NCBI GenBank assembly: GCA_019426215.1
Contig: WHWC01000149.1
Location: 44,986-108,985 of the forward strand
Source: Buddleja alternifolia
Lineage: Eukaryota; Streptophyta; Magnoliopsida; Lamiales; Scrophulariaceae
Direction: 5' to 3'
DNA length: 64,000 nucleotides
A program made the position numbers and the translations under genes. Positions 1 through 11,520 of this stretch are shown here, piece after piece (the stretch's first letter is position 1; the number at the start of each line of letters is the position of its first letter). Under the pieces are notes generated by a model that was given only the letters and a program-made list of their open reading frames with translations, searched no databases and was not told where the DNA came from.

Positions 1-3000
1 ATTCACTGAGACGATCATAGCACATTCATCTAGATTGTTTCAGTCCATACAAGGACTTATTTAATTTAATTGAATAATGTTCTTGAGAACTTGAATTATA
101 TGCTTCAGGCATATTAAATCCTTCAGGGATTTTCTCATATATATCATTATCAAGCGAGCTATACAAATAGGCTATAACAACATCCATTAGACGCAAATCA
201 AGTTTGCCATGCACTGCCAGACATTATATAACGAAAAGTAGTTCCATAGACCATAGGAGAATAAGTCTCCTCATAATTTATGTCAGGTCGTTGCGAAAAC
301 CCTTGGGCAACAAGACGTGCCTTACATCTTACAATTTGCCTTTCTCGTTTTGTTTTTGCAAAAATACCCAGTTGTATTCTACTGGCTTTACATCTTCAGG
401 TGTACGGACTACAGGTCCAAAAAATTTTCATTTTGTAAGCAAGTTTAACTCTGCCTCAATTGCGTCTTTCCATTTTGGCCAATCATTTCTTTGTCTACAT
501 TCATTAACAGACTTTGGTTCTTGATCCTCATTATCATTCATCATATTTAGCGCTACATTATATGCAAAGTTATCGTGAACGTTGACATCATTTCGATTCC
601 CTAGTATCCCGTTCATAACATAATCGATTGAGATCTCATGGCTGTGTTTGTTTTTATTTTAGGGGTTTTATTTGGTGAAAACGTTTATTGGGAGTTGTGT
701 ATTTTGATGAAAATGAGTTTGTTTTTGTGTTTGATTTTGTTTTCAGAAGAGATAAAAGTTACTGTAGCAGTCAAATCATGTAAGTTTTTGTCTAAAAAGT
801 TGTATTTATAATTAGTTAATAATTGAGAAATATAATATAATATAAGTTTTAAATGATTATAATATTATGGTTATATATATATATATGTTGATGTAATTAG
901 TAGGCACCCTAAAGTAGACACAAATAGGAAGACAATAGCTGATGAATTCTTTGACCAAAAAAGTCCTTTTTGGTCAAAAAAGCATAAAGCAAACAAATTT
1001 TGGCCAAAATTTGTTTGAAAACAAAAGCAATCACAACCCACAATTTTCACAATTTTTATGTATCTGAGGTTCTTCTGGAACTGAAATATTAGTTATGACT
1101 GGGGACTCCTATAGAGTTATTTTATCCTCAATTAGACTATCGTGATTCTTAGCTCCTTTTCTTTTTCGAGGATGACTATCTTTGGAACCGATAGGTCTAC
1201 CACGCTTCAGGCGTACAGTAGACTCATTACTTTAACCTTCAGGGACAACAATTTTTACTGGAGCATTAACAACTGGTACGTGTAACTTTGTCACTTTCTT
1301 TAGGTCAGTAAAAGCATCTAGCAGTTGGTTAGCTAAACCTTGCAAGTGAATTATCTTTTGAACTTCCAGTTCACTTTGTTTTGTTCGAGGATCAAGATGA
1401 GAGAAAGATAATTCCTTCCAACTAATTTTCTTTTCCAGCTGCTTATTTTTTCCCCCTAATGTCGGGAAGTCTGATTCATCAAAATGACAATCAGCAAATC
1501 AAGCAGTAAATAAATTTTCAGTCAATGGCTCTAGATACTTTATTATCGATGGAGACTCAAATCCAACATATATTCTCAACTTCCTTTGAGGACCCATCTT
1601 AATGCGTTGTAGAGGAGCAATTGGAACATATACCGCACATCCAAAAATTCTTATATGGGAAATATTTGGTTCCTGATCAAAAACCAAGTATAAGGGAGAG
1701 AACTTAAGATAACTTGTTGGTCTTATGCGAATAAGTGTTGATGCAAGCAAAATAGCATGTCCCCAACAAGAAATAGAAATTTTTTATCTCATAAGTAAAG
1801 ATCTTGCAATTAACTGCAGACGCTTAATAAACGATTCTGCTAGACCGTTTTGTGTATGAACATGTGCTACAGGATGTTCAACATCAATTCCAATAGACAT
1901 ACAATAGTCTTTAAATGTTTAGGAAGTAAATTCACCCGCATTATCAAGGTATATTTTCTTAATTGAATAATCAGAAAAATGTCCTTGTAGTCTAATCAAT
2001 TGAGCAAGCAATCTCGCAAACGCCAGGCTGCAAGTTGATAACAAAGATACATGTAACCATCTTGTTGATGCATCAATTAGAACCATAAAATATCTAAATG
2101 GTCCACACAACGGGGGTATTGGTCAACAAATATCGCCTTGAATATGTTACAAAAACGTAAGAGATTCACTTCCTACTTTTGTTGTTGATGGTCGAATAGT
2201 CAACTTTCCTTGTGAACAACTAGCATATGAGAAATCATTCGATTGAAGAATCTGCTTGCTCTTCAATGGATGACCACATGAATTCTCAATTATCTTTCGC
2301 ATCATAATTGATCAGGGATGACCCAACCAGTCATGCCAATCAACAAACTTATTTTGATTCGCAAACTTTTGGTTTACGATAACATGTGTTTCAATAGTAG
2401 ATATACGGGTATAGTACAAACTGGAGGAAAATGCAGGTAACTTTTCCAATATACATCTGTTACTAAACATTTTATTAGTGATGTAAAGATACTCAATATT
2501 TCCATCACTTGTTGTCTCAATATGATATCCATTTCGGCGAATATCTTTGAAGCTTAGTAACTTTCTTTGAGACTTGGTAGAATATAATGCTTCATCAATA
2601 TAAAATTGCGTTCCTCTGGGTAACAATATATTAGCTCTGCCGGAGCCTTGAATTAACTTTGCACTACCTGATATAGTACTAACAGTGGCTTCTTACATTA
2701 CTAAATAAGAGAAGAATTTTTTTATTTTTGAGGATGGTGTGAGTTGTAGCACTATCAGCGAGACACTTATCTTCATTATTGATGTTGCTGCTGATTGAGT
2801 AAATACTCATTCTTTAAAATAAAATAAATCAATATTAGAAAATATTCTTTAAAATGATAAAAGACAATTTTATAAATAAATACTTCATTGATGAAAAGAA
2901 CACATTTTAACAATTATCTTAAAAACCACTAAAAATAAGATTTAAGAATTATTTTTTTTGAACACTCAAGTGATCAATTTTCTATCAAGATCAGCAAAGA

Positions 3001-3541
3001 AATCAGCAACATTTAAATGAGTGTCATGGACATGATCATAATCGCCCTTGTCAAAAAGCAAAATTTCTTTCTATTTTCTTTCTTTTACTTTTTAGCAATT
3101 CTTGGTAAAGTCAATAAGATGTTTTGGTGTGCGACAGGTACGTGACCAATGACCCTTACTGTTGCAACGATAGCATAAATTCTCCACAAATTTGCTATTT
3201 TGGCTGCCATCATTTTTCTCTTTATTATGTTTCCACTTCTGGTGGAAACATGTGTTCTTTGAATAATCATTACTGTTAACCATATACTGTCCACGGCCTC
3301 GAATTTGTTCATGATTAAAATGATTATTTGTTGCTACATTCACTTCAGGAAATGGAGCAAAACCAATTAGACGAGGCTCATGGTTTTTGGTTTTATCTTG
3401 ATTAGATGCTTTGTTTCCTTCTTCGAATGTGTCTTCAAGACCATTTGCCTTAAAATGAATTTCAACATCTAACAGCAAAGATAAATATTTCTTCTCTATA
3501 ATGTCAAGAGCCACTAAGTCAAGTTTTGCAAGATTCATCAT
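1..3541 (-). pseudogene. Ty1/copia gag-pol polyprotein, decayed (copia-1), runs off left edge
   Basis: Minus-strand pieces occur in the normal copia order from right to left. The gag C-terminus at 3541-3085 has a CCHC zinc knuckle (CYRCNSKGHWSRTC). A GAG-pre-integrase piece at 2626-2312 ends in DWHDWLGHP. An integrase core piece lies at 2110-1919 (DNAGEF) and an integrase C-terminal piece at 1750-1499 (FGCAVYVP). The linker and N-terminal reverse transcriptase are at 616-428 and 214-26; the latter has the DVVIAYLYSSLD and SLYGLKQS motifs typical of copia RT. Stops and frame changes separate the pieces, so no polyprotein can be made. The catalytic YVDD part of RT and RNase H would lie left of the window. 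A non-coding insertion at about 619-1040 splits the polyprotein between integrase and RT. Confidence 0.9.
619..1040. mobile_element. Non-coding insertion, MITE-like, inside copia-1
   Basis: The copia reading stops at about 618 and resumes near 1041; the 420 bases between do not belong to the polyprotein. The ends are imperfectly inverted: GGCTGTGTTTGTTTT at the left resembles the reverse complement of the right end (GGGTTGTGATTGCTTTTG). Inside are two strong palindromes, at 951-977 (GACCAAAAAAG ... TTTTTGGTC) and at 994-1013 (a perfect 20-base palindrome centred on GGCC), plus a short TA tract. No clean target duplication could be read, so the class is uncertain. The left end resembles the Tourist/Harbinger-type MITEs found elsewhere in this window. 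Confidence 0.4.
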
Positions 3542-4131
3542 TATAACAATATCATCAAAGTATAAGATAAATTACATAACAATCAATCAATTACATAAAA
3601 TATTATTTTATAACAAGATATTAATCGACGCAAAATAAGATGAAGATCTATATTCAAGGTAATGTTATTTGATTATAGCCTCTATTATTTTTCATGTAAA
3701 TGCACAATGTCTTGTACATGCATGCTTTCATATAAATCAAACTAAAACATTATACCTGCTCTTATAAATTTTGATTTTAAATTACCATATGTTTCCTAAT
3801 GAGAATACTAGAAGCTAGGAATACATGCACTAGTGGGCTAAAGATTTTGACATGGATTATTTTTCAAATAGAATAATGAAAAAATAAGGACTACATATAA
3901 ATAAATTGAATTCTTGCCAAGGGCTCATGAAAGACATATCATCAAATATATAAATCACTATCACATATATAAGCATGAATATAGCAATCAAATTAAACAT
4001 ATATCAAGAACTACCTCTAAAAGTGAATTTGTGTCTATTAAAAGGGCACTTGTACCAATGATTCAACAACTCCTTATCCAAGCAATTTTTTGTTAAAAAT
4101 AAAACAATTGAGACGGATCGTGCTGATAACG
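3542..4131 (-). other. Untranslated leader of copia-1 with primer binding site
   Basis: This AT-rich stretch has no convincing ORF and lies between the gag remnant and the 5' LTR. At its right end (about 4109-4131) the minus strand reads TTATCAGCACGA, the type of primer binding site used by many plant copia elements, directly next to the LTR. Part of gag is probably also lost here, since only its C-terminal half is recognisable. Confidence 0.55.
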
Positions 4132-4390
4132 TATTACAAAATAACCCCAAATATTATAAAGTACAGAGATTAGAGAACTAAGTAGACAATTATTTTATTG
4201 ATTTTGTTGTGTATCTCTACAATAGAATGGCATAGCCTATTTATAAGCATAAAACAAGAACCTCAAAGGTTGATTACATAATGAGGAGAGTAAATTAAGC
4301 TGACTCATATTAATAATGAAAAGTGAGAAGACATGGAGATGAAGAGGTTTTGGAGTTGTATGGGCATCCACAAAATAATTATTTATAACA
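4132..4390 (-). repeat. 5' LTR of copia-1
   Basis: Read on the minus strand, the repeat begins TGTTATAAATAATTATTTTG at about 4390 and ends next to the primer binding site at about 4132, roughly 260 bp. A TATA box (GCTTATAAATAGG on the minus strand, near 4236-4248) lies at the expected place for an LTR promoter. Only one LTR is in the window because the element continues past the left edge. The exact inner boundary is uncertain by a few bases. Confidence 0.6.
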
Positions 4391-4570
4391 TTAACAACTT
4401 TCTTATTGAAATTTCAGAGATAATTCTACCGGGCACAACCACCACGCCTTGCGTGGTGCCCCACATACTAGTATGCATATTACAATTACCAAGTATACTA
4501 ATACATATACACACAAACATGAATCCTTTTCACTTTCTTCCCACACACAAACGCACACCAGGTACATCTC

Positions 4571-5114
4571 TGTTAGGAATCAAGGCTCTCAATGGTGAAA
4601 CAACAACGGGAAAATATAAGAAACAAGGGAAAACAAAAACAATAAAGAAGAAAAGACTTTCTGGTGGAAACCCAATCAAGGGAAAAAACCACCTCCAACT
4701 AGATCTTTTTATTTCAACTCTCAAAGTGATTCGATTACATTTACATGATGAGTTCTATGCTATTTAAATAGAAAAAAAGTGAAGTTAAAACCCTAATAAA
4801 TTAGGAAAAACAATCCTAAATCAACCCTAGGACTTAAGGAAACAATTCTCATCAAAATAGGACTTAAGAAACATGCCAAAAATACATAAGCCACGAAAAC
4901 CGTCGAAAAATATACTGTCTGCGCGCTGCCTGCACCCGGGCGCCAGACACTATCATGGGCGCCTAGGCGCCATAGAGGTGGCACCTAGGCTCCACGTACA
5001 GTATCTGCACCCAACTTCAATTTTCAACTCCCTTTCGCGATCCCGGTCTAACCCCAACCCTTCTCTGCTCTATCTTGACTCCTTTTTCATCCTATTTTGA
5101 TCCAACTACACACA
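4571..5114 (-). repeat. 3' LTR of the TRIM-like element
   Basis: This is the left copy of the direct repeat. It contains a GC-rich patch at about 4920-5000 with a self-complementary core (GGGCGCCTAGGCGCC), which is striking in an AT-rich setting. The patch is rearranged and less symmetric in the other LTR, showing that the two copies have diverged. Confidence 0.7.
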
Positions 5115-5483
5115 ATTGCCCAATAATCTCCCACTTGGAGACTGATAAAAAATAGCCCAAACTCAAACTCGAAACAAACAACCATTTTCACTTCTCCTAA
5201 GTGAAAAATCCCGATCTAGTAGGAATATCTCCAAACTCAATGAATTTCAATCGAGGCATCTCCATGCCCCATCAATTTTTCTAATACAGATAATCCTCTA
5301 TCTACATCTTCCAAAACCCAAAATCTTTACCATCGAACCTATCTATCTTAATTTTTCCCTCATCACCAGCCATAGCTCCCACTCGACAAAAATTCTCAAA
5401 GCTAATCTAAGCTCTCGTGTTTACCCTCAGATCTAGTTCTAAGACGTCTCCTAAAACTTAAACCCTAGGCTCTTGATACCAGT

Positions 5484-5979
5484 TGTTAGGAATCAAGGCT
5501 CTCAATGGTGAAACGACAACGGGAAAATATAAGAAACAAAGGAAAAACAAAAGCAATAAAGAAGACAAAGAATTTAAGATGGAAACCCAATCAAGGGAAA
5601 AAACCACCTCCAATTGGTAGAACTATATACTATTTAAGTAGACAAAGTGAAGTTAAAACCCTAATAGATTTAGGGAAAACAATCCTAAATCAACCCTAGG
5701 ACTTAAGGAAACAATCCTCATCAAAATAGGACTCAAGAAACATGCCAAAAATATATAAGCCACGAAAATCGTAAAAAAATGCGTTGCCCATGCCCAAGCG
5801 CCATACAATGGCACCTGGGTGCCACCTTGCTATCTTGGGCGCCGCCATGCGTGCCACGTACAATATCTGCACCCCTCGGCTTCAATTTTCGACTCTCTTT
5901 CGCGATCCCGGTCTAACCCCGACCCTTCTCGGCTCTATCTTGGGTCCTTTGTCAACCTATTTTGATCCGTCTCCACACA
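5484..5979 (-). repeat. 5' LTR of the TRIM-like element
   Basis: This is the right copy of the direct repeat, about 50 bp shorter than the left copy. On the minus strand it is followed at once by the tRNA-Met-type primer binding site at about 5469-5483. Confidence 0.7.
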
Positions 5980-6020
5980 AGCTGAGTCATCGAATAAATT
6001 AATCAAGGGGTGTATCTCAA

Positions 6021-6566
6021 AAATTATAAAGCTTAACCCAAAAAATTGGCACGAGCTATTGATTGATACGTTGTGGGCCTTGAAGACAATAAAAAAAAGA
6101 TAATCTAGGGATATCCCCGTTTCAACTAGTATATGGTCATGAAGCTGTTATTCCAATGGAAATCAACATAAAATCTAGAAGAATTCTAGAACAAGAACGG
6201 CTTACAGCCAAAGAATATGTTGAGAGTATGAACATTGAAAAAGTAGACCATGAAATGTTACAAATTATGGCTTTGCAACGCATCAAATATCAAAAGAAGA
6301 AGATTGAGAAAAGTTATAATAAAAAGGTGAAGGCAAGATCCTTCGAAATAGGAGACTTAGTGTGGAAAATGGTGTTACCCGAAGGGCCGAAAGACCATTT
6401 TTATGGAAAATGGTCACCTAAGTGGGAAGGACCACTTTTGGTTTTGAGTAAACCATCAAGAAATTCCTTTAAACTTCAGTACTTAAATGGTAATGAATAT
6501 GGAAGAGCTATAAATGCAAACATATTTAAAGAAGTACAGACCAAGTATATGGAAAGAAAATGAAAC
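6021..6566 (+). pseudogene. Ty3/gypsy integrase C-terminus, Tat lineage, fragment
   Basis: The plus strand reads an integrase remnant beginning near 6021 (NPKNWHELLIDTLWA) and continuing, after a stop and frame change near 6100, through QLVYGHEAVIPMEI to an open stretch at 6156-6563. The motif GDLVWKMVLPEG followed by GKWSPKWEGP is characteristic of the C-terminal integrase domain of Tat/Retand/Ogre-type gypsy elements, which lack a chromodomain. Everything upstream (gag, protease, RT, RNase H, integrase core) is missing, apparently cut off where the TRIM-like element ends at 5979. It belongs with the 3' LTR at 13768, which has the same polarity. Confidence 0.8.
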
Positions 6567-6648
6567 CATCATATTAGAGAGATTGCTCGAAATTGGCAAG
6601 AAATTCTTACTTTATAATTAACTTTGTCAAAATGTACATTGCTACGTC

Positions 6649-6879
6649 CTAGAAATGGATAAAATGTAAAGAACTGACTAATACTTCCAAGGCCGAATCG
6701 AAAGCATCCCTCTCGAGTACAGCTGGCCTGACCACTTCTTCGAATTCATTGGATAACTGAGCGATCTGGTTGTTGAGGGTTGTGATGTCTTCCTCGACTT
6801 GATCAGCTAAGTTGGCAAGTCGATCCCTCATTGCTTGAAGATCAGTAATTTGCGCATCTAAGGTGGCGATCTGGGCCAA
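6649..6879 (-). CDS. C-terminal coiled-coil exon of the PMD gene
   Basis: This is an open stretch of 76 codons rich in Leu, Ile, Asp, Glu and Gln in heptad spacing (for example LDAQITDLQAMRDRLANLA), predicting a coiled coil suited to self-association. It lies on the same strand as, and just downstream of, the linker exons of the PMD gene, and stops near the plus-strand integrase remnant. Its membership in the PMD transcript is inferred from position and orientation; splice junctions were not resolved. Confidence 0.5.
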   Translation of the reverse strand: MAQIATLDAQITDLQAMRDRLANLADQVEEDITTLNNQIAQLSNEFEEVVRPAVLERDAFDSALEVLVSSLHFIHF

Positions 6880-9224
6880 GTAATCTGCCCTGGTATTTTC
6901 TAAAATAGGAGCCTAATTTCAAAGTTGGTCCATCTGCCGAGAATGCTCGAGGGACATCTCCTCCTCCAAGGGGTTAATCCCTTGGTTGATAAAGTAACGG
7001 AGATTGGAGAGACAAGTTTTGAACACTTGACGAGATGCTTGAAATACGAGATGCTCGAGTGTGTTTCATCAAGGAGAAAACGAAGCCTCCTCAGCAAAGT
7101 CGAATCATTAGGGCGGTGCCTAATGTCATGAAGTGCCTCTATTAACTCAATCCGGGCAAATGGAAGAGGCAGAACGTCCCCTAAAATAATCAAAATAACA
7201 GCATAAGTAACAAATCAGAAAATTCAAGAATAAGATCACAAGGAAAAGAGAGTGGAACATACCTTCAGATGGGGCAAAAGGGGTAGAAACCACTGAACTC
7301 CGAGGAAGTGGATCTAAAGCTGGTTCGACCGATGGGGCCGACTCAATTTCTTCGATCCAAATTGGCAAAGTAGCGGTTTGAGAAGGGTTAGGTGGACTTG
7401 AAGGTTCAATGGCAGCAAGGGCCAATGCTTGATCATCTTCTTCTTGAACCAAAACCTCGGGGACTGGAGGAGGAGTTGTGACACCCGACAGCTTCATTTT
7501 GAATTTGTTCTACCAAAACTGGAGGAATAGGTGCGGCTTCAGGCGTGGCACCTATAGAAGTAACTCCAGAAAGTTTCGAAAAGATATATTCATTAAGGAA
7601 TAATAAAGACAGTGATATAATGGTAAGTAACATTGGAAGAATAAGGAAACATACCTGGTGGGTTTTCGACTATGCAGGAAGTCCCGAATGACCCATGTAA
7701 ACGCTGAAGTCTGCTATTCTTTCGAATACAAGGATGGGGATCCTCATCAGCCTCTTCTTCTTCGGATGCCTCTGGGAGGCTGGTAACAGGAGGCTCTCGA
7801 ATGGTAAGGGCTGATCGTTTTCGAGTAACAGGTGGCGATACTGTAGAATGTTGGGTTTTTCATCTAGTTACCATGGAGGAACTGGTGAAAGACTCAACTC
7901 GAGTATAAGGCTCCGTTCGAGCAGTAAACTCCGATTCTCGAAGGGCCAGGAATAACCCCTCATGAGCCTGAACAAAGGGGTCATCTCTTTCGAATCTCCA
8001 TCTCGAGGTCAGATCATACGGGATAAGGTAAGCATTATCCTACCAAAATAAAAAGGAGAAAATCAATAAGAAAAAAGCTACAGAGACGAAGGAAAGGGTG
8101 TCTATTTGAATACCTCAACGGGATAGTAGCCTCGAGAGCTCGGCTACACTCGCAGAACCTACAAGAGCTTTTACAGCATAGGTGACTAACTTCCAGACAA
8201 TGCGTTTCGAATAATTTCTCTGCAAAACGCGGTTCCAGAAATCCGTGAAGCATTGTTCCATTCGAAGAACCCTGCAAATAATGGGGACTTGGATAGGAAG
8301 CACTTGGCACGAGGGTCTCCCTCGAATGATCACCTCTGCTCGATCCCTTTTTATTTTTGGAATAGAATATTACCTCTGCGACCAAGGGCGGTTCATAGTT
8401 CCCAGAAATGGTAAGGCAAAACTCTGGTTCATGCCGAATTGCCTCGAACATAACTACAAAGAAAGCATAAATGATCTAATGAGAATGCATTCGAAAGGGA
8501 TTAAATCGAAAGAAATGCTACAAAAATTACATTAGGGTTATAAATCCCAACACCAGGATTATTGTCTGCGAATAGAAGGTCTCGGGAGAATAAGACTGAA
8601 CGCCAGTAAGGTTGATCTTCCTCAGAATATTGTAGGGAGTCAACCGTTGCTAACCAATTGGGTAAAGCAGTATGGGACCAGTGGGTAGGCTCCTGACCAT
8701 GCCGTGTCTCAAAGAAGGGGCACCATGTCAATACGTAGAGCGGATTGAATACAATACTCAAGGCCAATAAATATGAGGCCTTTTCGAGAGGATTTAACAA
8801 ATTTATGGTAGCCTCTCCATAACAAACCCAACTCGAAAGGGGTTTATAAGCATGAGAAGTCCGAGTTACCTCTTCATGGGACTTCAGAGTCCTGGTATTT
8901 AGTAAGTCTGGGTAACATAGAAAAACCCAACAAGATAATAGCCACAGAGGACCTGATAATCTCTTAACATCCGAGGGGTCCCGATGAAGGTGGAACATCA
9001 TTCGATAAAACTGCGCTAATATAAAAGGGCCAATTCGATGGGGGCCCAAAGTTGCAGCAAATATTGGCAGAAAGGGGGAGAAAAGTCTTGTTCACGGCAC
9101 AACCGGAGTTCATGAACAAACGGGAAAAAACAAAGTTGAGAAACAGTACCTCTTCGAAAGTGGACACGGGATCCTTGTTTCGAGCTAAATGGTTGACCAA
9201 TGTGAACTAAGCATTGGCACCACC

Positions 9225-9232
9225 ACTCTTGC
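9225..9232. repeat. Left 8-bp target site duplication of hAT-1
   Basis: ACTCTTGC lies directly before the TAGGGGTG terminus. Its partner AATCTTGC at 12658-12665 follows the other terminus. Seven of eight positions match, the length expected for hAT transposition. Confidence 0.85.
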
Positions 9233-9479
9233 TAGGGGTGTCCAAAAAAACCGGAAGTTTGGTTAACCGCCCGAACCGGACCGAAAACCGAAAATTTGGT
9301 TCGAACCGAAAATTTTGGTTCGGTTTCGGTTTTGGGGTTGGGTTAATCGAACCGAACCGAAAACCGAATTGTTTTTTTAATCTTTTTAAATATATTTTAT
9401 TACATATATTATATAATAGATAAGTTATATAATATATTATCATTTCTGCCCCAAAATATTATCATTTCAGCCCCCAAAT

Positions 9480-10173
9480 CTAGAAATCCTCTCGTCTCTG
9501 GTCTCTCGTCTCTCTCTGCCCGTCCGCTGACTCCATCTCCAGCAGCTCGCCGCGGTGGCTTCTTCCAGGTCGCCGCCGTCCGACTCCGATTCCGCCGTCC
9601 GACGCCGCATTTAGAGGTAAGATTCCATATCCCCTTTGCAACCCTAATTTATCAATTTATCAAATTGTGTGATAAATGAAGGGGAATTTGTTCTTGCACC
9701 ATCAATGCACACTTCATTCATCAATTCATTGTGTGATAAATTGAAGAGGAACAAATTGTGATTTCAATCTGTTATTTCAATCTGAGGCAGAATTGACATA
9801 CAAATTGTGATTGCTTGGGAGCTGTTGAGGAAGTAAATAACAACAGGGAGATTTCTTATTAGATATATGAAAATCTTGTGTTGGATATTAAATCCTTTTT
9901 TGGCTACAAACCAGGTTGGAGTCTTTGTTTCATTAGAAGAGGATTAAATGTTGTTGCCCAGTGACTGCCCACAATCTGTGTCAATGGGGATTTTGTAGGA
10001 GTCTTTGCTTCATTAGAAGAGAATTAAATATTGTTGCCCAGTGACTGCCCACAATCTGTGTCAATGGGGCTTTTGTAGGAAAAGTGATAAATTGTGTGTT
10101 TTACAATTTGTATGTCTTCCATAATGAGATACGACTATAAGTGATGTAAGTTGTTTAAATTTTTCAGAAAGAC
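9480..10173 (+). promoter_or_regulatory. 5' leader and leader intron of the hAT-1 transposase
   Basis: A CT- and GC-rich stretch (9480-9616) looks like a non-coding first exon. It is followed by a GT donor (AGAG|GTAAGATT, about 9616). A matching acceptor (TTTTTCAG, about 10167) lies just before the ATG at 10174. The intron holds an 80-bp tandem duplication: copies 9921-10000 and 10001-10080 differ at only a few positions. Confidence 0.55.
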
Positions 10174-11520
10174 ATGGAAAGTGAAAGAGCTAATTCTAGT
10201 TCCACATTGGACACTCCATCTCCATCAATTCCTACTTCAACTCCTCCTCGAGCGCATCAAGAAGAAGATATTGGATTAGATCATCTTTCGGATATTCAAG
10301 AGGAAGATGAATTAAACAATGACCTGCCACCTAGAAAACCAATGGAGAAAAGATCCGGCATATGGAAGGACTTTATTGTCTACTTTGACAATGAAGGTAA
10401 GCGTAAAGCTAAATGTAAACGTTGTGATAAATCGTATGCGGCTAGTACGTCAAAAAATGGAACTTCTACATTGCATAGTCATTTGAAAGCTTGTAGAAAC
10501 AATCCTAATAATACAATTCTAAGTTATTGTCAAAATGGAACGGGGGACCAAAGAGAGGTGACGTCGAGTCGGAAAATTGACCATGAATCTCTTAGATAAG
10601 TTGTAGCTCACATGTTAGTTGTTGATGAAATGCCATTTTGTTTCGTGGTAAAAGAAGGATTGAGGAATTTATTAACTGTTGCATCCCCAGCTTTTCCTAT
10701 GCCATCAAGATCAACTATAACAAGAGATGTTTATAAGCTTTATTTTGATGAGAAACAGAAGTTGAAGAATTACTTAACTCGGTCTGGGCAAAGAGTTTCA
10801 TTGACCACCGATACATGGAGTTCTAATCAAAATATCACTTATCTATGTTTGAATGAGGATGAAGTTCGATAAATATTGGGGAAGTCTAAGTGGAGACAAA
10901 ATGAACATAATGTTATATGTTACTGTTATACTTGACCCCAGTAAAAAATTTCAGTATGTGGATCTTCTTTTGAGGAGCATGTATGAGGATGAACGAGGAG
11001 AGGAAATGGGGAACCTTGCAACGAATGCTCTTTATGAACTTTTTGAGGAGTACAAGAACATGTATTCTTCTGCAACTCCAACTTCATCACATTCTTCTTC
11101 AAGTGTGTCCTCAATGACGAGTGATTCTGGGATTGAGTCCGTCTTTGACAATGAAAACAAATTTATAAAGGCTAAACGACTGAAAATACAACAGTTGAGA
11201 TCAAAGAGTTGAAGTTCAAAAAAATCAGAGCTAGATAAGTATTTTCAAGAAGAGATGGAGGGTGAAGATTCTGGATTTGTTCTTCTTGACTGGTGGAGAG
11301 TGCATAGCCCTAGATTTCCTATTTTATCTAGAGTAGCTCGTGATTTGCTTGCCATGCCTATATCGACTGTTGCTTCAGAGTATATTTTTAGTACTGGAGG
11401 CCGCATTATTGATGATTTTAGATCTTCATTGACGGAGAAAATGGCGCAAGCTCTAATTTGTAGTCAGGATTGACTTCTCCCTGAGGAGTGTTTTGAGTCT
11501 CTTAAAATACTTGAACAAGG
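10174..11520 (+). pseudogene. hAT transposase, internally deleted
   Basis: The start at 10174 opens a 142-codon stretch with a zf-BED domain at about residues 55-105 (GIWKDF, CKRCDKSY, LHSHLKAC), the DNA-binding part of hAT transposases. The same frame continues after a TAA at about 10597 through LTTDTWSS. At about 10853 the frame changes and sequence jumps to the C-terminal region (VILDPSKKFQYV). The central catalytic section, normally a few hundred residues with most of the RNase H-like fold, is missing. Stops interrupt again at about 11210 and 11471. The dimerisation domain at 11255-11473 includes ILSRVARDLLAMP and SEYIFSTGGR. A 3' splice donor (AAG|GTATGC) follows at about 11521. It cannot be active as it stands. 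Confidence 0.88.

Larger units (their letters stand above)
4571..5979 (-). mobile_element. TRIM-like miniature LTR retrotransposon, non-coding
   Basis: Two direct repeats, 4571-5114 (544 bp) and 5484-5979 (496 bp), both begin TGTTAGGAATCAAGGCTCTC and end in CACACA. They enclose only 369 bp (5115-5483). On the minus strand the sequence next to the right LTR reads TGGTATCAAGAGC, a methionine-tRNA primer binding site. The sequence next to the left LTR has a purine-rich tract (CCAAGTGGGAGATTATTGGG), a typical copia PPT. The element therefore has every cis signal for reverse transcription but no coding capacity. The flanking bases (ATCTC and AGCTG) do not match, so no target duplication is preserved. 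A copia element internally deleted by recombination is the alternative. Confidence 0.75.

Noticed and set aside
4333..4767. Plus-strand ORF of 144 codons
   Set aside because: It crosses the border between the copia-1 LTR, a spacer and the TRIM LTR, so it is not a single evolutionary unit.
9207..9443. ORFs on both strands at the left end of hAT-1
   Set aside because: They translate the AACCGAACCG subterminal repeats and cross the element border.
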